25,492 bases of DNA from Actinomycetota bacterium (GTDB lineage Bacteria; Actinomycetota; Actinomycetes; Actinomycetales; Actinomycetaceae), in assembly GCA_019425105.1 (NCBI GenBank), contig JAHYYD010000005.1:1-25492 (forward strand), given 5' to 3'. The notes below the pieces were generated by a model, which saw only the letters and a program-made list of their open reading frames with translations, searched no databases and had not been told where the DNA came from. Shown piece after piece: positions 16,080-23,145 of the stretch. A program made the position numbers and the translations under genes. Numbering within the stretch: the first letter of the stretch is position 1; each line of letters starts with the position of its first letter.

Positions 16080-16664
16080 CTAAGCTTCGTCACGCTCCTG
16101 CCTGCGTTTGGCGAGTGCTCGCGTCACAGTCGACCGATGCACCCCCAACGTCGTTGCGATTTGCTTATGCGTCATTCCCGCCTGAAACATCGCTTCGGCC
16201 GCCTCCAAGCGATCCCCAGCCACCCGCGGCCGACGCCCACCAATACGCCCCTCAGCTCGCGCATGGGCCAGGCCCCTGCGCGTATTCTCCCGAATCGTCG
16301 ACACACGCAGTTGAGCCAACACGGCCATGATCCCAATGATTGCTTCCCCCATCGGCGTGGACCCGTCGACGTCCAGGAACGGCTCGGTCAGTGACCGGAG
16401 CCGCACCCCACGCCTTCCCAGATCCCGGATCACGTCGATCGCGATTCTCTCCGAGCCTGCCAACCGATCCAGCGCGCGGACAACAAGCACATCACCCTCA
16501 CGCAGATACTCCATACATGCATCCCATGCGGGACGGTGCTCGAGCCGAGAACTCACGCCGTGGTCGACGAACACCCGTTGAGCGCCAGCTGCCCGCAGCT
16601 CTGCTTCCTGCGCGTCCGTAGCTTGCTCACGCGTCGATACGCGCGCATACCCAACGATCGCCAC
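16080..16664 (-). CDS. Serine recombinase (resolvase/invertase family)
   Basis: This 194-aa protein has the N-terminal MAIVGYARVST with catalytic Ser10. The ALDRLAGSERIAIDVI region follows, then a long helix with IRENTRRGLAHARAEGRIGGRRP, and finally a C-terminal helix-turn-helix (AGMTHKQIATTLGVHRSTVTRAL). This is the full Tn3-resolvase/Hin layout and length. I chose GTG 16664 because a CGGGAGG site sits 5 nt before it; TTG 16685 would add seven unlikely residues. Likely jobs are resolving element dimers or inverting a segment; no res-type site was recognised next to it. The protein is cytoplasmic. The Fic gene ends 38 bp upstream. Confidence 0.92.
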   Translation of the reverse strand: MAIVGYARVSTREQATDAQEAELRAAGAQRVFVDHGVSSRLEHRPAWDACMEYLREGDVLVVRALDRLAGSERIAIDVIRDLGRRGVRLRSLTEPFLDVDGSTPMGEAIIGIMAVLAQLRVSTIRENTRRGLAHARAEGRIGGRRPRVAGDRLEAAEAMFQAGMTHKQIATTLGVHRSTVTRALAKRRQERDEA

Positions 16665-16702
16665 GCCAACCTCCCGAGACTCCAACCTGAATACCGCACA
16701 CC

Positions 16703-17608
16703 CTAACGTGTGTACCCGTCATACTGTGTCGGCGTATACGGCCGTGACGACAGCTCATCCGTGCGCTGAACGTGCGCGCGACCGGGTGGTATCACCCCCG
16801 CCGGAAACGCGGCCGACGTAACGGCATGAGCCCTACGTGCCTCGACGGGCACAATTGGTCGGTGCTGCTTCTCTGCCTCGGTGAGGGGACGAACTGCGTA
16901 GGACAACACCTCTGCCATAGGACCGGCATCATGGCGATCCTGGTAGTAGAAACGCGCAGCTACCAGCCCGTCGCGTAGCGGGTTGGTCACTCCCGCGAGG
17001 ATCTGCGCCTGGGACACAGGAGCGAAGGCATCGGCATCCACGTAATAACCTGCATGATGAGCGAGCTCTGAGAAGAACACGAACTGGCTGCGGGTGTTGC
17101 CCTCGCGAAACGCATGAACCTGGTTGATGGCGGCCCATCGTTGCGCGAGCGCGTCGACGAAATCATCGACGTCCAGGCCGCGCAGGTAGTCGGCATGACG
17201 AATTGCGTCGTACTCGCGCTCGGCCGCTCGCCTCAGCTCAGGACCGGCACGGTAGTACTCATGTGCAACGGAGCGATCCGTCGGATCGTAATCAGGGAAT
17301 CCGGACACATCTGGTCCATACTTGACCAACGGACCAAGCATTGGGGTCGTACGCTCAACGCCCGCCCACTCGTAAACGTCCTGGAAGATATGCCGGTGAA
17401 TGGCCTTCATGTGGTCGTAATCAAACAACCCCAGGATCGGATTATCTCGGAGCTCGATAAGGCGCAAGCTCGCCCAGTGTTCCTCCAACGCTCGCAACGC
17501 GCGTTCCGAATCAACCCCGTATGGCAACTCGCCGCCGCCGGTGAACTTGTTGCGCAGTACCTGAGTACCCGGGATGAAATACTCATCCCAACTCGGATCC
17601 TCACTCAT
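16703..17608 (-). CDS. Fic domain protein, probable toxin
   Basis: This 301-aa protein would transfer AMP (or a related group) from a nucleotide to a target protein. The Fic core lies at ~60-185: YDHMKAIHRHIFQDVYEWAG, then the active-site motif HAFREGNTRSQF at 165-176. Compared with the consensus HxFx(D/E)GN(G/K)RxxR, position Gly/Lys is Thr and the last Arg is Phe. My recollection is that GNTR..F is common in actinobacterial Fic proteins, so I do not call it inactive. The last ~100 residues are an extra C-terminal domain. ATG 17608 overlaps the antitoxin stop by 8 bp, so the pair is translated together. It works as an addiction module on the element, or is delivered to recipients as in VbhT; both are inference. 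Confidence 0.9.
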   Translation of the reverse strand: MSEDPSWDEYFIPGTQVLRNKFTGGGELPYGVDSERALRALEEHWASLRLIELRDNPILGLFDYDHMKAIHRHIFQDVYEWAGVERTTPMLGPLVKYGPDVSGFPDYDPTDRSVAHEYYRAGPELRRAAEREYDAIRHADYLRGLDVDDFVDALAQRWAAINQVHAFREGNTRSQFVFFSELAHHAGYYVDADAFAPVSQAQILAGVTNPLRDGLVAARFYYQDRHDAGPMAEVLSYAVRPLTEAEKQHRPIVPVEARRAHAVTSAAFPAGVIPPGRAHVQRTDELSSRPYTPTQYDGYTR

Positions 17609-17810
17609 GCGAATACCCGAACTTCTCGTACAGGTACCTTTCTCCCGCACTACCTGCTTCTTCGACCGTGAGCTCGCCCGTGGCCGTCTTCCACTGAAGG
17701 TCACGCAGATGAGCATCAGTAACAACGTGCCCAGCAAGATTCAGTGCAGCGTCAGCGAAAGCGATCGACGCTCGTGCTTCCTCATCGGTATGGATCTGAT
17801 CGTTAGCCAT
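17601..17810 (-). CDS. VbhA-like antitoxin for the Fic protein
   Basis: This 69-aa protein is immediately upstream of and overlapping the Fic gene. ATG 17810 has GGGAGA at 6 nt. Residues ~12-52 fit the three-helix antitoxin fold of VbhA: RASIAFADAALNLAGHVVTDAHLRDL followed by TGELTVEEA. In the classical inhibitory motif (S/T)xxxE(G/N) a Glu blocks the nucleotide site of Fic; here the aligned segment reads ALNLAG, with Ala at both key places. The match rests on my by-eye alignment. Either this subfamily inhibits in another way or Fic is held differently. The gene is transcribed from the GGTGC-repeat region upstream. Confidence 0.8.
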   Translation of the reverse strand: MANDQIHTDEEARASIAFADAALNLAGHVVTDAHLRDLQWKTATGELTVEEAGSAGERYLYEKFGYSHE

Positions 17811-17865
17811 AACGTTCTCCCTTGATTGATCGGCAACGCCGCCGTGAGCCCCCATCATATGCCGA

Positions 17866-17998
17866 GGTGCATAAACGGTCAACCATCATCGTTTTGCACC
17901 GTTGGATTTGCACCTGGTTTCTGCACCCGATTTCTGGCGACTTTCGGTTCACGTTAGGGCTATTGCGTGGCGGGTGCGATAACGGCCGTTTACGCACC
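17866..17998 (-). promoter_or_regulatory. Repeated GGTGC half-sites upstream of the antitoxin-Fic operon
   Basis: Seven half-sites resembling GGTGCrnAA occur in both orientations. They form an imperfect inverted repeat at 17866-17900 (GGTGCATAAACG / CGTTTTGCACC), two further copies ending at 17914 and 17927, and a near-palindrome at 17973-17998 with arms GGTGCG / CGCACC around AACGGCCGTT. They lie 60-190 bp upstream of the antitoxin start. Multiple operator sites for a repressor of the toxin operon are likely; the antitoxin itself is a candidate binder. The last palindrome overlaps the end of the upstream gene. Confidence 0.5.
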
Positions 17999-18607
17999 TG
18001 CCACCGCGCCGACGTTCACGAGCGTCACGAATACCCACACGCACACGAACGCCGCTACTGAGGACACCACGAAAGTGGCTATCGCCGCACCGATATGAAA
18101 GCCGACGGACGGATTCATTCGTCTGACGCACGTGACATACAGGGTATGGATGATGCAGTTCCACCACAGAGTCCCCAGAAACAGGAACGGCATGATCAGG
18201 GACTTGGGGTCACCATGGTCGACTGCTTGTTCATAGAGCCGAACGACGACGACACTGATGGCAGCAAGGCACACCAGACTCGGTAGAGCCCACAAGCGCC
18301 ACCATCTCCAATGCCACCGGTCCCTCATCGGCACGGGCGTAGGACCAGGCGCACGCCACGGATTAACCGGAGTGCTCGAGGGGGGATAAACGATCGGCTC
18401 GAGGTAGGACAGATCCTCATGCGTGGCCGTCGGTGCAGCTACCGGCGGTGGTTTAGACGTACGGCCGCGGCCGCGTTCCTCCTCGAGGGCCATGATCACC
18501 GCCCATTCCTCATCAATCGACAAGGCGCGAGGTGCCACGGGGTCACTGCTCTCCTGCGCGGACCGGAACGGGCTCGGTTTGCGGTGAGACTCGTCGTCGA
18601 TGCTCAT
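17990..18607 (-). CDS. Membrane protein, 205 aa, copy 1 of a paralogous pair
   Basis: No named family is recognised. ATG 18607 gives the same N-terminus, MSIDDESHR, as the second copy at 24219-24836, which fixes the start. The first ~100 residues are cytoplasmic-looking (PRALSIDEEWAVIMALEEERGR, then THEDLSYLEPIVYP). Three membrane helices follow at ~104-123, ~138-160 and ~170-202. The highly conserved core HGDPKS.IMPFLFLGTLWWN occurs in both copies. It sits downstream of the cell-wall hydrolase gene and may belong to the conjugation envelope machinery. The helices WALPSLV.., IMPFLFLG.. and SVGFHIGAA.. are clear; function is unknown. Confidence 0.72.
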   Translation of the reverse strand: MSIDDESHRKPSPFRSAQESSDPVAPRALSIDEEWAVIMALEEERGRGRTSKPPPVAAPTATHEDLSYLEPIVYPPSSTPVNPWRAPGPTPVPMRDRWHWRWWRLWALPSLVCLAAISVVVVRLYEQAVDHGDPKSLIMPFLFLGTLWWNCIIHTLYVTCVRRMNPSVGFHIGAAIATFVVSSVAAFVCVWVFVTLVNVGAVAGA

Positions 18608-18647
18608 ACCGTGATCATCCCCCATCGCATGCACACCTGCGTCCATC

Positions 18648-19652
18648 TCACACCGTCCGGCGAATCGGCCACCACGTCATACCCTGCCAATACGGCGTAT
18701 CAAGGCGCGTCTCTTCGACAACGCCTCCAACATCGGGTGCGTGCACCATGATCGGGTGCCCAGCCGCGTCTGTGCCGGCATAGACACCGATATGGTCAAC
18801 GTAGCCTCCCGGCGTGTGTGAGAACCCGATCATATCGCCAACGACAAGCTGATCATGGGCGATCGGTGCCGCGTCAGAGTTCTTGGTGATCTGATCGGCC
18901 GTGCGCACCGATGCCGGGAACGGGTGGCCGAGCTCAGCATAAGACAGCACGATGAGGCCCGAGCAGTCAACGCCAGCGCTTGTTTCCCCGCCCCACACGT
19001 AGGGAGTACCCAAGTGGGTACGCGCCTGCGCAAGGAGCGTTCCGTCACCCGAGGGCTCCGAGGTCACTGTCTCAACAAAACTAGCCTGCGCCTCACGAAT
19101 ACTCTTCACATACCCTTGCGTCTCCCTAAACGGCGGAATCCCGCCCCAGGACCTCACCGCGCCCGGCCCCGCATTATATGCCGCGAGAGTCAGGTCGACG
19201 CGATCCCCTGAGATGAGGCCGGAGGAAAGCCAGGAGTCAATGTTCTGAGCGAGCTCGCACATGTACAGGCCCTGCGAATAGATCGAATCAGACCCGTTGG
19301 TGATGTCAGCTCGCCCATCCCCATCCCCATCATGACCATGGGTGGCCCACGTGGCCGGCATGAACTGAGAGATCCCCCGAGCCCCGGCCGGGCTCGTAAT
19401 CTGAGGGTCCCAGGTATGCGCCGACTCATGGTCGGCTTGAGCCGCGATCAGCGACGGCGACACAACGTCGCACGCTTGGCCAGCGCGCCACACCACATCC
19501 TGGTATTCCTCGGGCACCCCCGACACGCGTCCGCTCCCACCTCGAGCGTTCCCAGCTGGCGTATTCGACTCACTGAGCATCGCAAGAGGCATCAGAGCCG
19601 CGCCGGGAAGCACAAAGAGCGCGACAACAAAGAGTCCCAGGCCCTTCTTCAC
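18648..19652 (-). CDS. Secreted lytic transglycosylase plus NlpC/P60 hydrolase
   Basis: This 334-aa protein opens the cell wall for the conjugation channel, the job of VirB1/TcpG-type enzymes. Residues ~5-25 are a signal anchor (GLFVVALFVLPGAALMPLAM). The transglycosylase (SLT) domain covers ~55-190, with catalytic Glu76 in DHESA, the QFMPATW and AAYNAGPGAV motifs, and a DGDGDGRAD calcium-like loop. The NlpC/P60 domain covers ~205-330, with Cys230 (DCSGL), His287 (VDHIGVYAG) and His304. GTG 19652 overlaps the stop of the redoxin gene as GTGA. Both domains look intact and of normal length. Confidence 0.93.
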   Translation of the reverse strand: MKKGLGLFVVALFVLPGAALMPLAMLSESNTPAGNARGGSGRVSGVPEEYQDVVWRAGQACDVVSPSLIAAQADHESAHTWDPQITSPAGARGISQFMPATWATHGHDGDGDGRADITNGSDSIYSQGLYMCELAQNIDSWLSSGLISGDRVDLTLAAYNAGPGAVRSWGGIPPFRETQGYVKSIREAQASFVETVTSEPSGDGTLLAQARTHLGTPYVWGGETSAGVDCSGLIVLSYAELGHPFPASVRTADQITKNSDAAPIAHDQLVVGDMIGFSHTPGGYVDHIGVYAGTDAAGHPIMVHAPDVGGVVEETRLDTPYWQGMTWWPIRRTV

Positions 19653-19987
19653 AGTGCCCTGCCTCGATGAGCCTGCACCTCAGCCGCCGGAGCAGACATA
19701 TGGACCTGAGCTCCTCGAGCAGTCAGGCGCTCTGGCGTAGCAGCATCAACGATTGCCCGAATCCGGTCAGGTCGAAAACCGGCACTCCTTGAGGTGCCAT
19801 CATCAAGGATGGGCGCCTGCAACAGCCCTTCACTGCGCAGCTGCTCAACGAGATCCGGACGCTTGCTTAAGTCAACCACCTCATAGGTGATCCCAGCACG
19901 ATCCAACACCTGGCGTGTGAGATGGCACGATGGGCAATGGGGGGTTGTATAGATCGTGAGCGTCGGGGCATCTGGGGTAGGGTTCAT
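19649..19987 (-). CDS. NrdH/glutaredoxin-like small redoxin
   Basis: This 112-aa protein has a thioredoxin-fold N-terminus, TLTIYTTPHCPSCHLTRQ, with the active-site CPSC at 18-21. The expected GITYEVVDLSKRP strand-helix and a TSRSAGFRPDRI segment in place of the usual cis-Pro/SGF region follow. ATG 19987 has a near-perfect AAGGAGGAATT ribosome site. The last ~35 residues extend beyond the usual domain. It overlaps the hydrolase gene (GTGA), so the two are made together. It is probably a cytoplasmic dithiol reductant, possibly keeping the Cys-dependent hydrolase or another partner reduced. That link is inference. Confidence 0.85.
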   Translation of the reverse strand: MNPTPDAPTLTIYTTPHCPSCHLTRQVLDRAGITYEVVDLSKRPDLVEQLRSEGLLQAPILDDGTSRSAGFRPDRIRAIVDAATPERLTARGAQVHMSAPAAEVQAHRGRAL

Positions 19988-20046
19988 AATTCCTCCTTCC
20001 CCCTCCCCGTAGCCACGTGAACGCACACACTTCCTTCCACGCAACC

Positions 20047-20061
20047 ATGCCAATATGGCAT
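20047..20061 (-). promoter_or_regulatory. Palindrome upstream of the redoxin-hydrolase operon
   Basis: ATGCCA-ATA-TGGCAT is a perfect 6-bp inverted repeat, 60 bp upstream of the redoxin start and just past the terminator of the preceding gene. It is a candidate operator at the promoter of the redoxin-hydrolase operon. No clear promoter boxes were seen. Confidence 0.35.
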
Positions 20062-20064
20062 ACT

Positions 20065-20101
20065 AAAGGGGAGCCGAACAGCGTCACCTGTCCGACTCCC
20101 C
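20065..20101 (-). terminator. Intrinsic terminator after the 48-aa gene
   Basis: Arms 20068-20081 and 20088-20101 form a 14-bp stem that is fully paired in the minus-strand transcript when two G-U wobbles are allowed, with a 6-nt loop. It is followed by a short T-run (AAA at 20065-20067 on +). It lies 18 bp after the stop of the 48-aa gene and separates it from the redoxin operon. Confidence 0.72.
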
Positions 20102-20118
20102 GGGTATCCGGGCTGGTC

Positions 20119-20265
20119 TCAGCGCCCGATGAGAGCGCTGAGCAGGAATGCAATCGCCCAGATCAGCTGCGGCAGTGTCGTTACCACTGCTACAGCGATC
20201 TGGGCTTTCTGCTTCCCATCTAGACCCGACCGCCTCGCTCGAAGCGGTCGTCTGTCTTTCGCCAT
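20119..20265 (-). CDS. Small membrane protein, 48 aa
   Basis: ATG 20265 has a strong GAGGAGGTGA site 8 nt upstream and the gene has its own terminator, so it is probably translated. A basic N-terminus (MAKDRRPLRARRSGLDGKQ) precedes one membrane helix at ~23-46 (QIAVAVVTTLPQLIWAIAFLLSAL). The arrangement is positive-inside with a single pass. No family is recognised. It follows the TGCTGGC repeat cluster and the 152-aa gene, and is not overlapped by either. Small membrane proteins of this type can be entry-exclusion or holin-like, but nothing in the sequence decides this. Confidence 0.66.
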   Translation of the reverse strand: MAKDRRPLRARRSGLDGKQKAQIAVAVVTTLPQLIWAIAFLLSALIGR

Positions 20266-20390
20266 GACCCAGTCACCTCCTCTCGTCGGTGTCAACTCCC
20301 CGGCAGGAATACTGCTGGTCCGGGGTCGACGCCGCGGAGGCCCCACAATTCTCTCATGCACACCCATCAACGGCACTGACACCACATCCC

Positions 20391-20430
20391 ATTGCTGGCG
20401 GTGCTGGCAATGCCGACATTGCTGGCATTT
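20391..20430. repeat. 9-bp TGCTGGC repeat cluster A
   Basis: The units ATTGCTGGC, GGTGCTGGC, AATGCCGAC and ATTGCTGGC follow each other with exact 9-bp periodicity (20391-20426). The cluster lies in the 198-bp gap downstream of the 152-aa gene, and is the first of four such clusters around parA. It is a probable ParB-type binding site. Confidence 0.75.
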
Positions 20431-20463
20431 AACTGTGGGGTGTCCATTCTCTCTTGAGCAGTG

Positions 20464-20922
20464 TCAGTGATGTTTTGGAGGAAGCAAGGACTGCCATGTA
20501 TCGCTAGTTCCATCGAGTCGTGTCCAGCGTATGCGGATACTTCTTGATCCAGGCGCCTGCAGCGATGTTGCATAGATGAAGGAGACAGACGCGTTAGAGT
20601 CAATACTCCTCGGGCCTGTGCCACCCTCAACGGTGAAGCGGACAGGTTTCTGAGGGCATTCAATGATTACATCGTTAACAGTGTCCGCACCCGTGTTCAC
20701 CAGTAGATAACGATCACCGCCGGTCCAGCGCAATTCCCACGGTGGTGCTTGCTGCTGCCTTGCGGCGGCATCTGCCAGCACCTCGAGAGATTGGGCCACC
20801 TTCTCGGCTGCTTCTCTCTCTTCCTTCGACTTGCGCGCCTGAAACACCGAAACGACGGCGCAGGCAGCGGAGACAAGGCCACCTATGACTCCCAGTAGAC
20901 TAAGGCATCCTTGAAAGTCCAT
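20464..20922 (-). CDS. Hypothetical membrane-anchored protein, 152 aa
   Basis: No family is recognised. ATG 20922 has a GAGAGGG site; the longer reading to 21030 would overlap the ParB-like gene with a low-quality leader. The N-terminal helix at ~5-24 (GCLSLLGVIGGLVSAACAVV) is a membrane anchor or signal. A charged coiled-coil-like stretch follows (RKSKEEREAAEKVAQSLEVLADAAARQQ, ~29-57). The rest is a beta-rich domain (ELRWTGGDRYLLVNTGADTVNDVIIE) like small immunoglobulin-type folds. It is downstream of parAB and could share their transcript; a partition role is not evident. Confidence 0.6.
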   Translation of the reverse strand: MDFQGCLSLLGVIGGLVSAACAVVSVFQARKSKEEREAAEKVAQSLEVLADAAARQQQAPPWELRWTGGDRYLLVNTGADTVNDVIIECPQKPVRFTVEGGTGPRSIDSNASVSFIYATSLQAPGSRSIRIRWTRLDGTSDTWQSLLPPKHH

Positions 20923-20986
20923 GATCACCCTCTCTTTCCTTCCATCGAGGTTCTTCGATGGAAAGCACGTTGCTTGGAAACTAATC

Positions 20987-21355
20987 CTACCGTCGCCCCT
21001 TGGGAATCCTGTCTGCTGCAAGCGGCTCATACCTGCACCCCCGCTTCTTTTCTGCCCGAGCGAGTGCGACTGTCATTGCCTCGACGATCCACGCCTCGAA
21101 TGAGGCAGGTCCCCCCTCGAGTACGCCGTCGATGTATGCCGCGCGACACCGGCCAGCAATGTCGGCACTCACTCGCGCGGTCACCTTGACAATACGCTCA
21201 TCCGTATCGCTGGCATTGCCAGCATTGCCAGCGTTGACGGCTTTGCTGGCGCGTGTGGCACGGCTGGTAGGTGTCGTCTCCTGTGGGGGTGCGATAACGG
21301 CGGCGGGACCCGTGCTGAGGTCTGACTTGATCGGTGTTGGCCTACGCGGAGTCAT
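20987..21355 (-). CDS. ParB-like centromere-binding protein (ribbon-helix-helix type)
   Basis: This 122-aa protein overlaps parA by ATGA (21352-21355), the standard arrangement of plasmid partition operons. Residues ~52-100 (DERIVKVTARVSADIAGRCRAAYI, then SFEAWIVEAMTVALARAE) fit a small DNA-binding strand-helix-helix like those of ParG, omega or other type Ib partners. The N-terminal ~50 residues are Pro/Thr-rich and disordered, and contain NAGNAGNAS, which is encoded by repeat cluster B. Large ParB-type HTH domains are absent. The protein would bind the 9-bp TGCTGGC repeats and recruit ParA to move the element to daughter cells. Confidence 0.75.
   Translation of the reverse strand: MTPRRPTPIKSDLSTGPAAVIAPPQETTPTSRATRASKAVNAGNAGNASDTDERIVKVTARVSADIAGRCRAAYIDGVLEGGPASFEAWIVEAMTVALARAEKKRGCRYEPLAADRIPKGRR
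21208..21270. repeat. 9-bp TGCTGGC/TGCCAGC repeat cluster B inside parB
   Basis: Seven consecutive 9-bp units, including CGCTGGCAT, TGCCAGCAT, TGCCAGCGT and TGCTGGCGC, lie within the ParB-like coding region. Both orientations of the same 7-mer occur (TGCTGGC and its complement GCCAGCA). Because 9 bp is three codons the frame is kept, giving the NAGNAGNAS stretch. Confidence 0.7.
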
Positions 21356-22152
21356 CGGCCGTTCTCCTCGAGGTTGGTGAGCATGGTTGCAGCGTGGTGC
21401 GCGTAAGTCTCCAACAACTTGGCGGGGGCGCCGGGGTACTCATCGAGGCCCATTTGGGCCTCCGCAGCGTCGGAGATCACCACGCGCCGGGGGATCGGTG
21501 GGTCGAACAGAGGAAGTCCTTTCGACGTGCAGGCTTCTCGCACGTCGTCGATCCAATGCGAGCCAGCGACAGTACCCGCCTCGTGCATGTTTACCAGGAC
21601 CCCAACGACGCATAGAGTCGGATTGAGGTAGTGCCGTGCAACACTGATCGTGTTGAGCAGATGTGCCAGGCCTGTTGTCGACAGTAGCTTCGATTGGGTG
21701 ACGATGAGAACGCCATCGGCCGCGGCCAGTGCATTCGAGGTCAGTAGATCCAAAGCCGGTGCACAGTCGATCAGAACGACGTCAAAGTCTTCATGGATGA
21801 GGGCGAGTTGTTCGCCGAGTCTCGCCTCGCGGCCAGGGCCAGCGATGACCAGCTCGTCGCGTACAGCTGCCAAGGCCTCACCTCCTGACGGAGCGAGGAA
21901 CACGCGCTCCCACATCGTGGTTGTAATGACGTCGGGGAGTGAAAGGTCGGAGCGTGTTGACAGGGCGTTGGCCACCCCTGCCTGATTCTCAACCAGTGGA
22001 GGGGAAGCAAGCAGAGAGCTGGCGTTGGCCTGGGGATCCAGGTCGACGACCAGGACGCGGTGACCGACGTGGGCCAGGGCGTTGGCAAGATGGAAGGTGG
22101 TCACTGTCTTGCCGACTCCACCTTTCTGATTGGCGATCGCGATGACATGCAT
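21352..22152 (-). CDS. parA: ParA-type partition ATPase
   Basis: This 266-aa protein is the motor of plasmid or element segregation. Deviant Walker A is KGGVGKT at 10-16 (the second Lys invariant in this family). Walker A' (VVDLDPQAN) is at ~35-43 and Walker B (VVLIDCAPALD) at ~120-130. The length matches soluble ParA without an N-terminal HTH domain, the type Ib form. ATG 22152 is followed at once by the MHVIAIANQKGG sequence. The ribosome site is weak. The frame continues open upstream for 300 codons but reads as a shadow of the recombinase gene. It is coupled to the ParB-like gene. Confidence 0.94.
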   Translation of the reverse strand: MHVIAIANQKGGVGKTVTTFHLANALAHVGHRVLVVDLDPQANASSLLASPPLVENQAGVANALSTRSDLSLPDVITTTMWERVFLAPSGGEALAAVRDELVIAGPGREARLGEQLALIHEDFDVVLIDCAPALDLLTSNALAAADGVLIVTQSKLLSTTGLAHLLNTISVARHYLNPTLCVVGVLVNMHEAGTVAGSHWIDDVREACTSKGLPLFDPPIPRRVVISDAAEAQMGLDEYPGAPAKLLETYAHHAATMLTNLEENGR

Positions 22153-22192
22153 GATGGTTTCTCGTTTCTCTGAAATCGTTGGAGCTGTTGGT

Positions 22193-22246
22193 GGCTGGCA
22201 TTGCCAGCAATGCCAGCGTTGCCGGATTGTCTGGTTATGCTGGCGA
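22193..22246. repeat. 9-bp TGCTGGC/TGCCAGC repeat cluster C upstream of parA
   Basis: Six consecutive 9-bp units (for example GGCTGGCAT, TGCCAGCAA, TGCCAGCGT and TGCTGGCGA) start 40 bp upstream of the parA start and run into the last codons of the recombinase gene. Placement over the parAB promoter fits autoregulation by the ParB-like protein as well as centromere function. Confidence 0.75.
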
Positions 22247-23098
22247 GTGGATGCGGGTTGCTGCGAGAACTGCGTTGCGAGCTCGGGGGGATGGCGCGAT
22301 GTAGCGGACGGTAGTCTGGAGCGATGCATGGCCCAGGAGTTCGCGCACAGTGAGCAGGTCATGCTCGGCCGAGTACGCCTTCGTTGCGTACCGATGGCGT
22401 AGCTTGTGCAGCGTCCATGTGCCAGGCAAAATACGGCGTCCGATCTGTGAGACGGAATTGGCGGCCATATGTCCGCCGCAACGTCCAGGAAATGCGTACT
22501 GTCCAGTTGTTGTGCAGCGTGTAATGATTGCCTGGGCCAAGTCGGCCGTGATCGGCACAGTCCGCGTGCGCCCACCCTTCCCTCGCACAAAAAGGTCCCA
22601 TCCGTCGGCGCCCTCGTAGACATCGCCAACCTCGACCTGAGCGATCTCCACGCACCGCAGGCCAGCCTCGGCTGCCAACCGCAAAATGAGAGCGTCACGT
22701 GGACTCGCGTGATCGACACAATCCGCCAAGATGGAATCAGGGATGGGGCGCGGTGTCCCAGAGGGACGACGTATGCGGGGGAGAACCGAGGAAATATTGC
22801 CACAGTGGTGTCTGGCGTCGAGCCACCCGAAGAACCTCCGGAACGTGCTGTAGTAGGCATGCCTCGTTTCATTAGCCCACGCTCGTGTTCCGCACCACTC
22901 CACCAGGGACCCGGGATCGAGTTCTGTGGGAGGAGTATCGGGGAACGCGCGGGCCAGTTGGGGTACATGGTTGCGTTTGGTGCGAATTGAGGTCGCAACG
23001 AGCCCTTGAGAGCGCAGGAAGACGATGAAGTTGTCAACGTGCCCCTCCCACATGAGAGGCGTCGGCAGTTCCAAGACATGATGACGGTGAGTGCTCAT
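22235..23098 (-). CDS. Tyrosine recombinase/integrase (XerC/D-like)
   Basis: This 287-aa protein has a SAM-like N-domain at ~15-95 and a catalytic domain at ~115-270. All active-site residues are visible: Arg148 (AGLRCVEI), Lys174 (GKGGRTRTVP), His231/Arg234 (LHKLRHRYAT), His257 (LLGHASL) and Tyr266 (VRYIA). It therefore looks active and of normal length. I prefer ATG 23098 (GAGG just before it); ATG 23116 would add six residues but has no ribosome site. A tRNA-end sequence lies ~190 bp upstream, the common layout of an integrase next to its attachment site. The alternative is a Xer-type dimer resolver for a plasmid. Confidence 0.93.
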   Translation of the reverse strand: MSTHRHHVLELPTPLMWEGHVDNFIVFLRSQGLVATSIRTKRNHVPQLARAFPDTPPTELDPGSLVEWCGTRAWANETRHAYYSTFRRFFGWLDARHHCGNISSVLPRIRRPSGTPRPIPDSILADCVDHASPRDALILRLAAEAGLRCVEIAQVEVGDVYEGADGWDLFVRGKGGRTRTVPITADLAQAIITRCTTTGQYAFPGRCGGHMAANSVSQIGRRILPGTWTLHKLRHRYATKAYSAEHDLLTVRELLGHASLQTTVRYIAPSPRARNAVLAATRIHSPA

Positions 23099-23145
23099 GG
23101 TCCTCAACGTTTTCATCTACGCGGAAATGACGGGACGCAACGTCC

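Noticed and set aside
17973..21301. Identical 15-mer GGGTGCGATAACGGC at 17972 and 21287
   Set aside because: A single shared 15-mer in a 25-kb high-GC window is within chance. The second copy lies inside parB coding DNA without inverted symmetry.
22153..23079. Open frame continuing ParA upstream for about 300 codons, which would give a 575-aa fusion protein
   Set aside because: The extra part is a Cys/Arg/Ser-rich shadow of the tyrosine recombinase on the same strand in another frame. ParA begins cleanly at MHVIAIANQKGG with the Walker A motif at the usual place.
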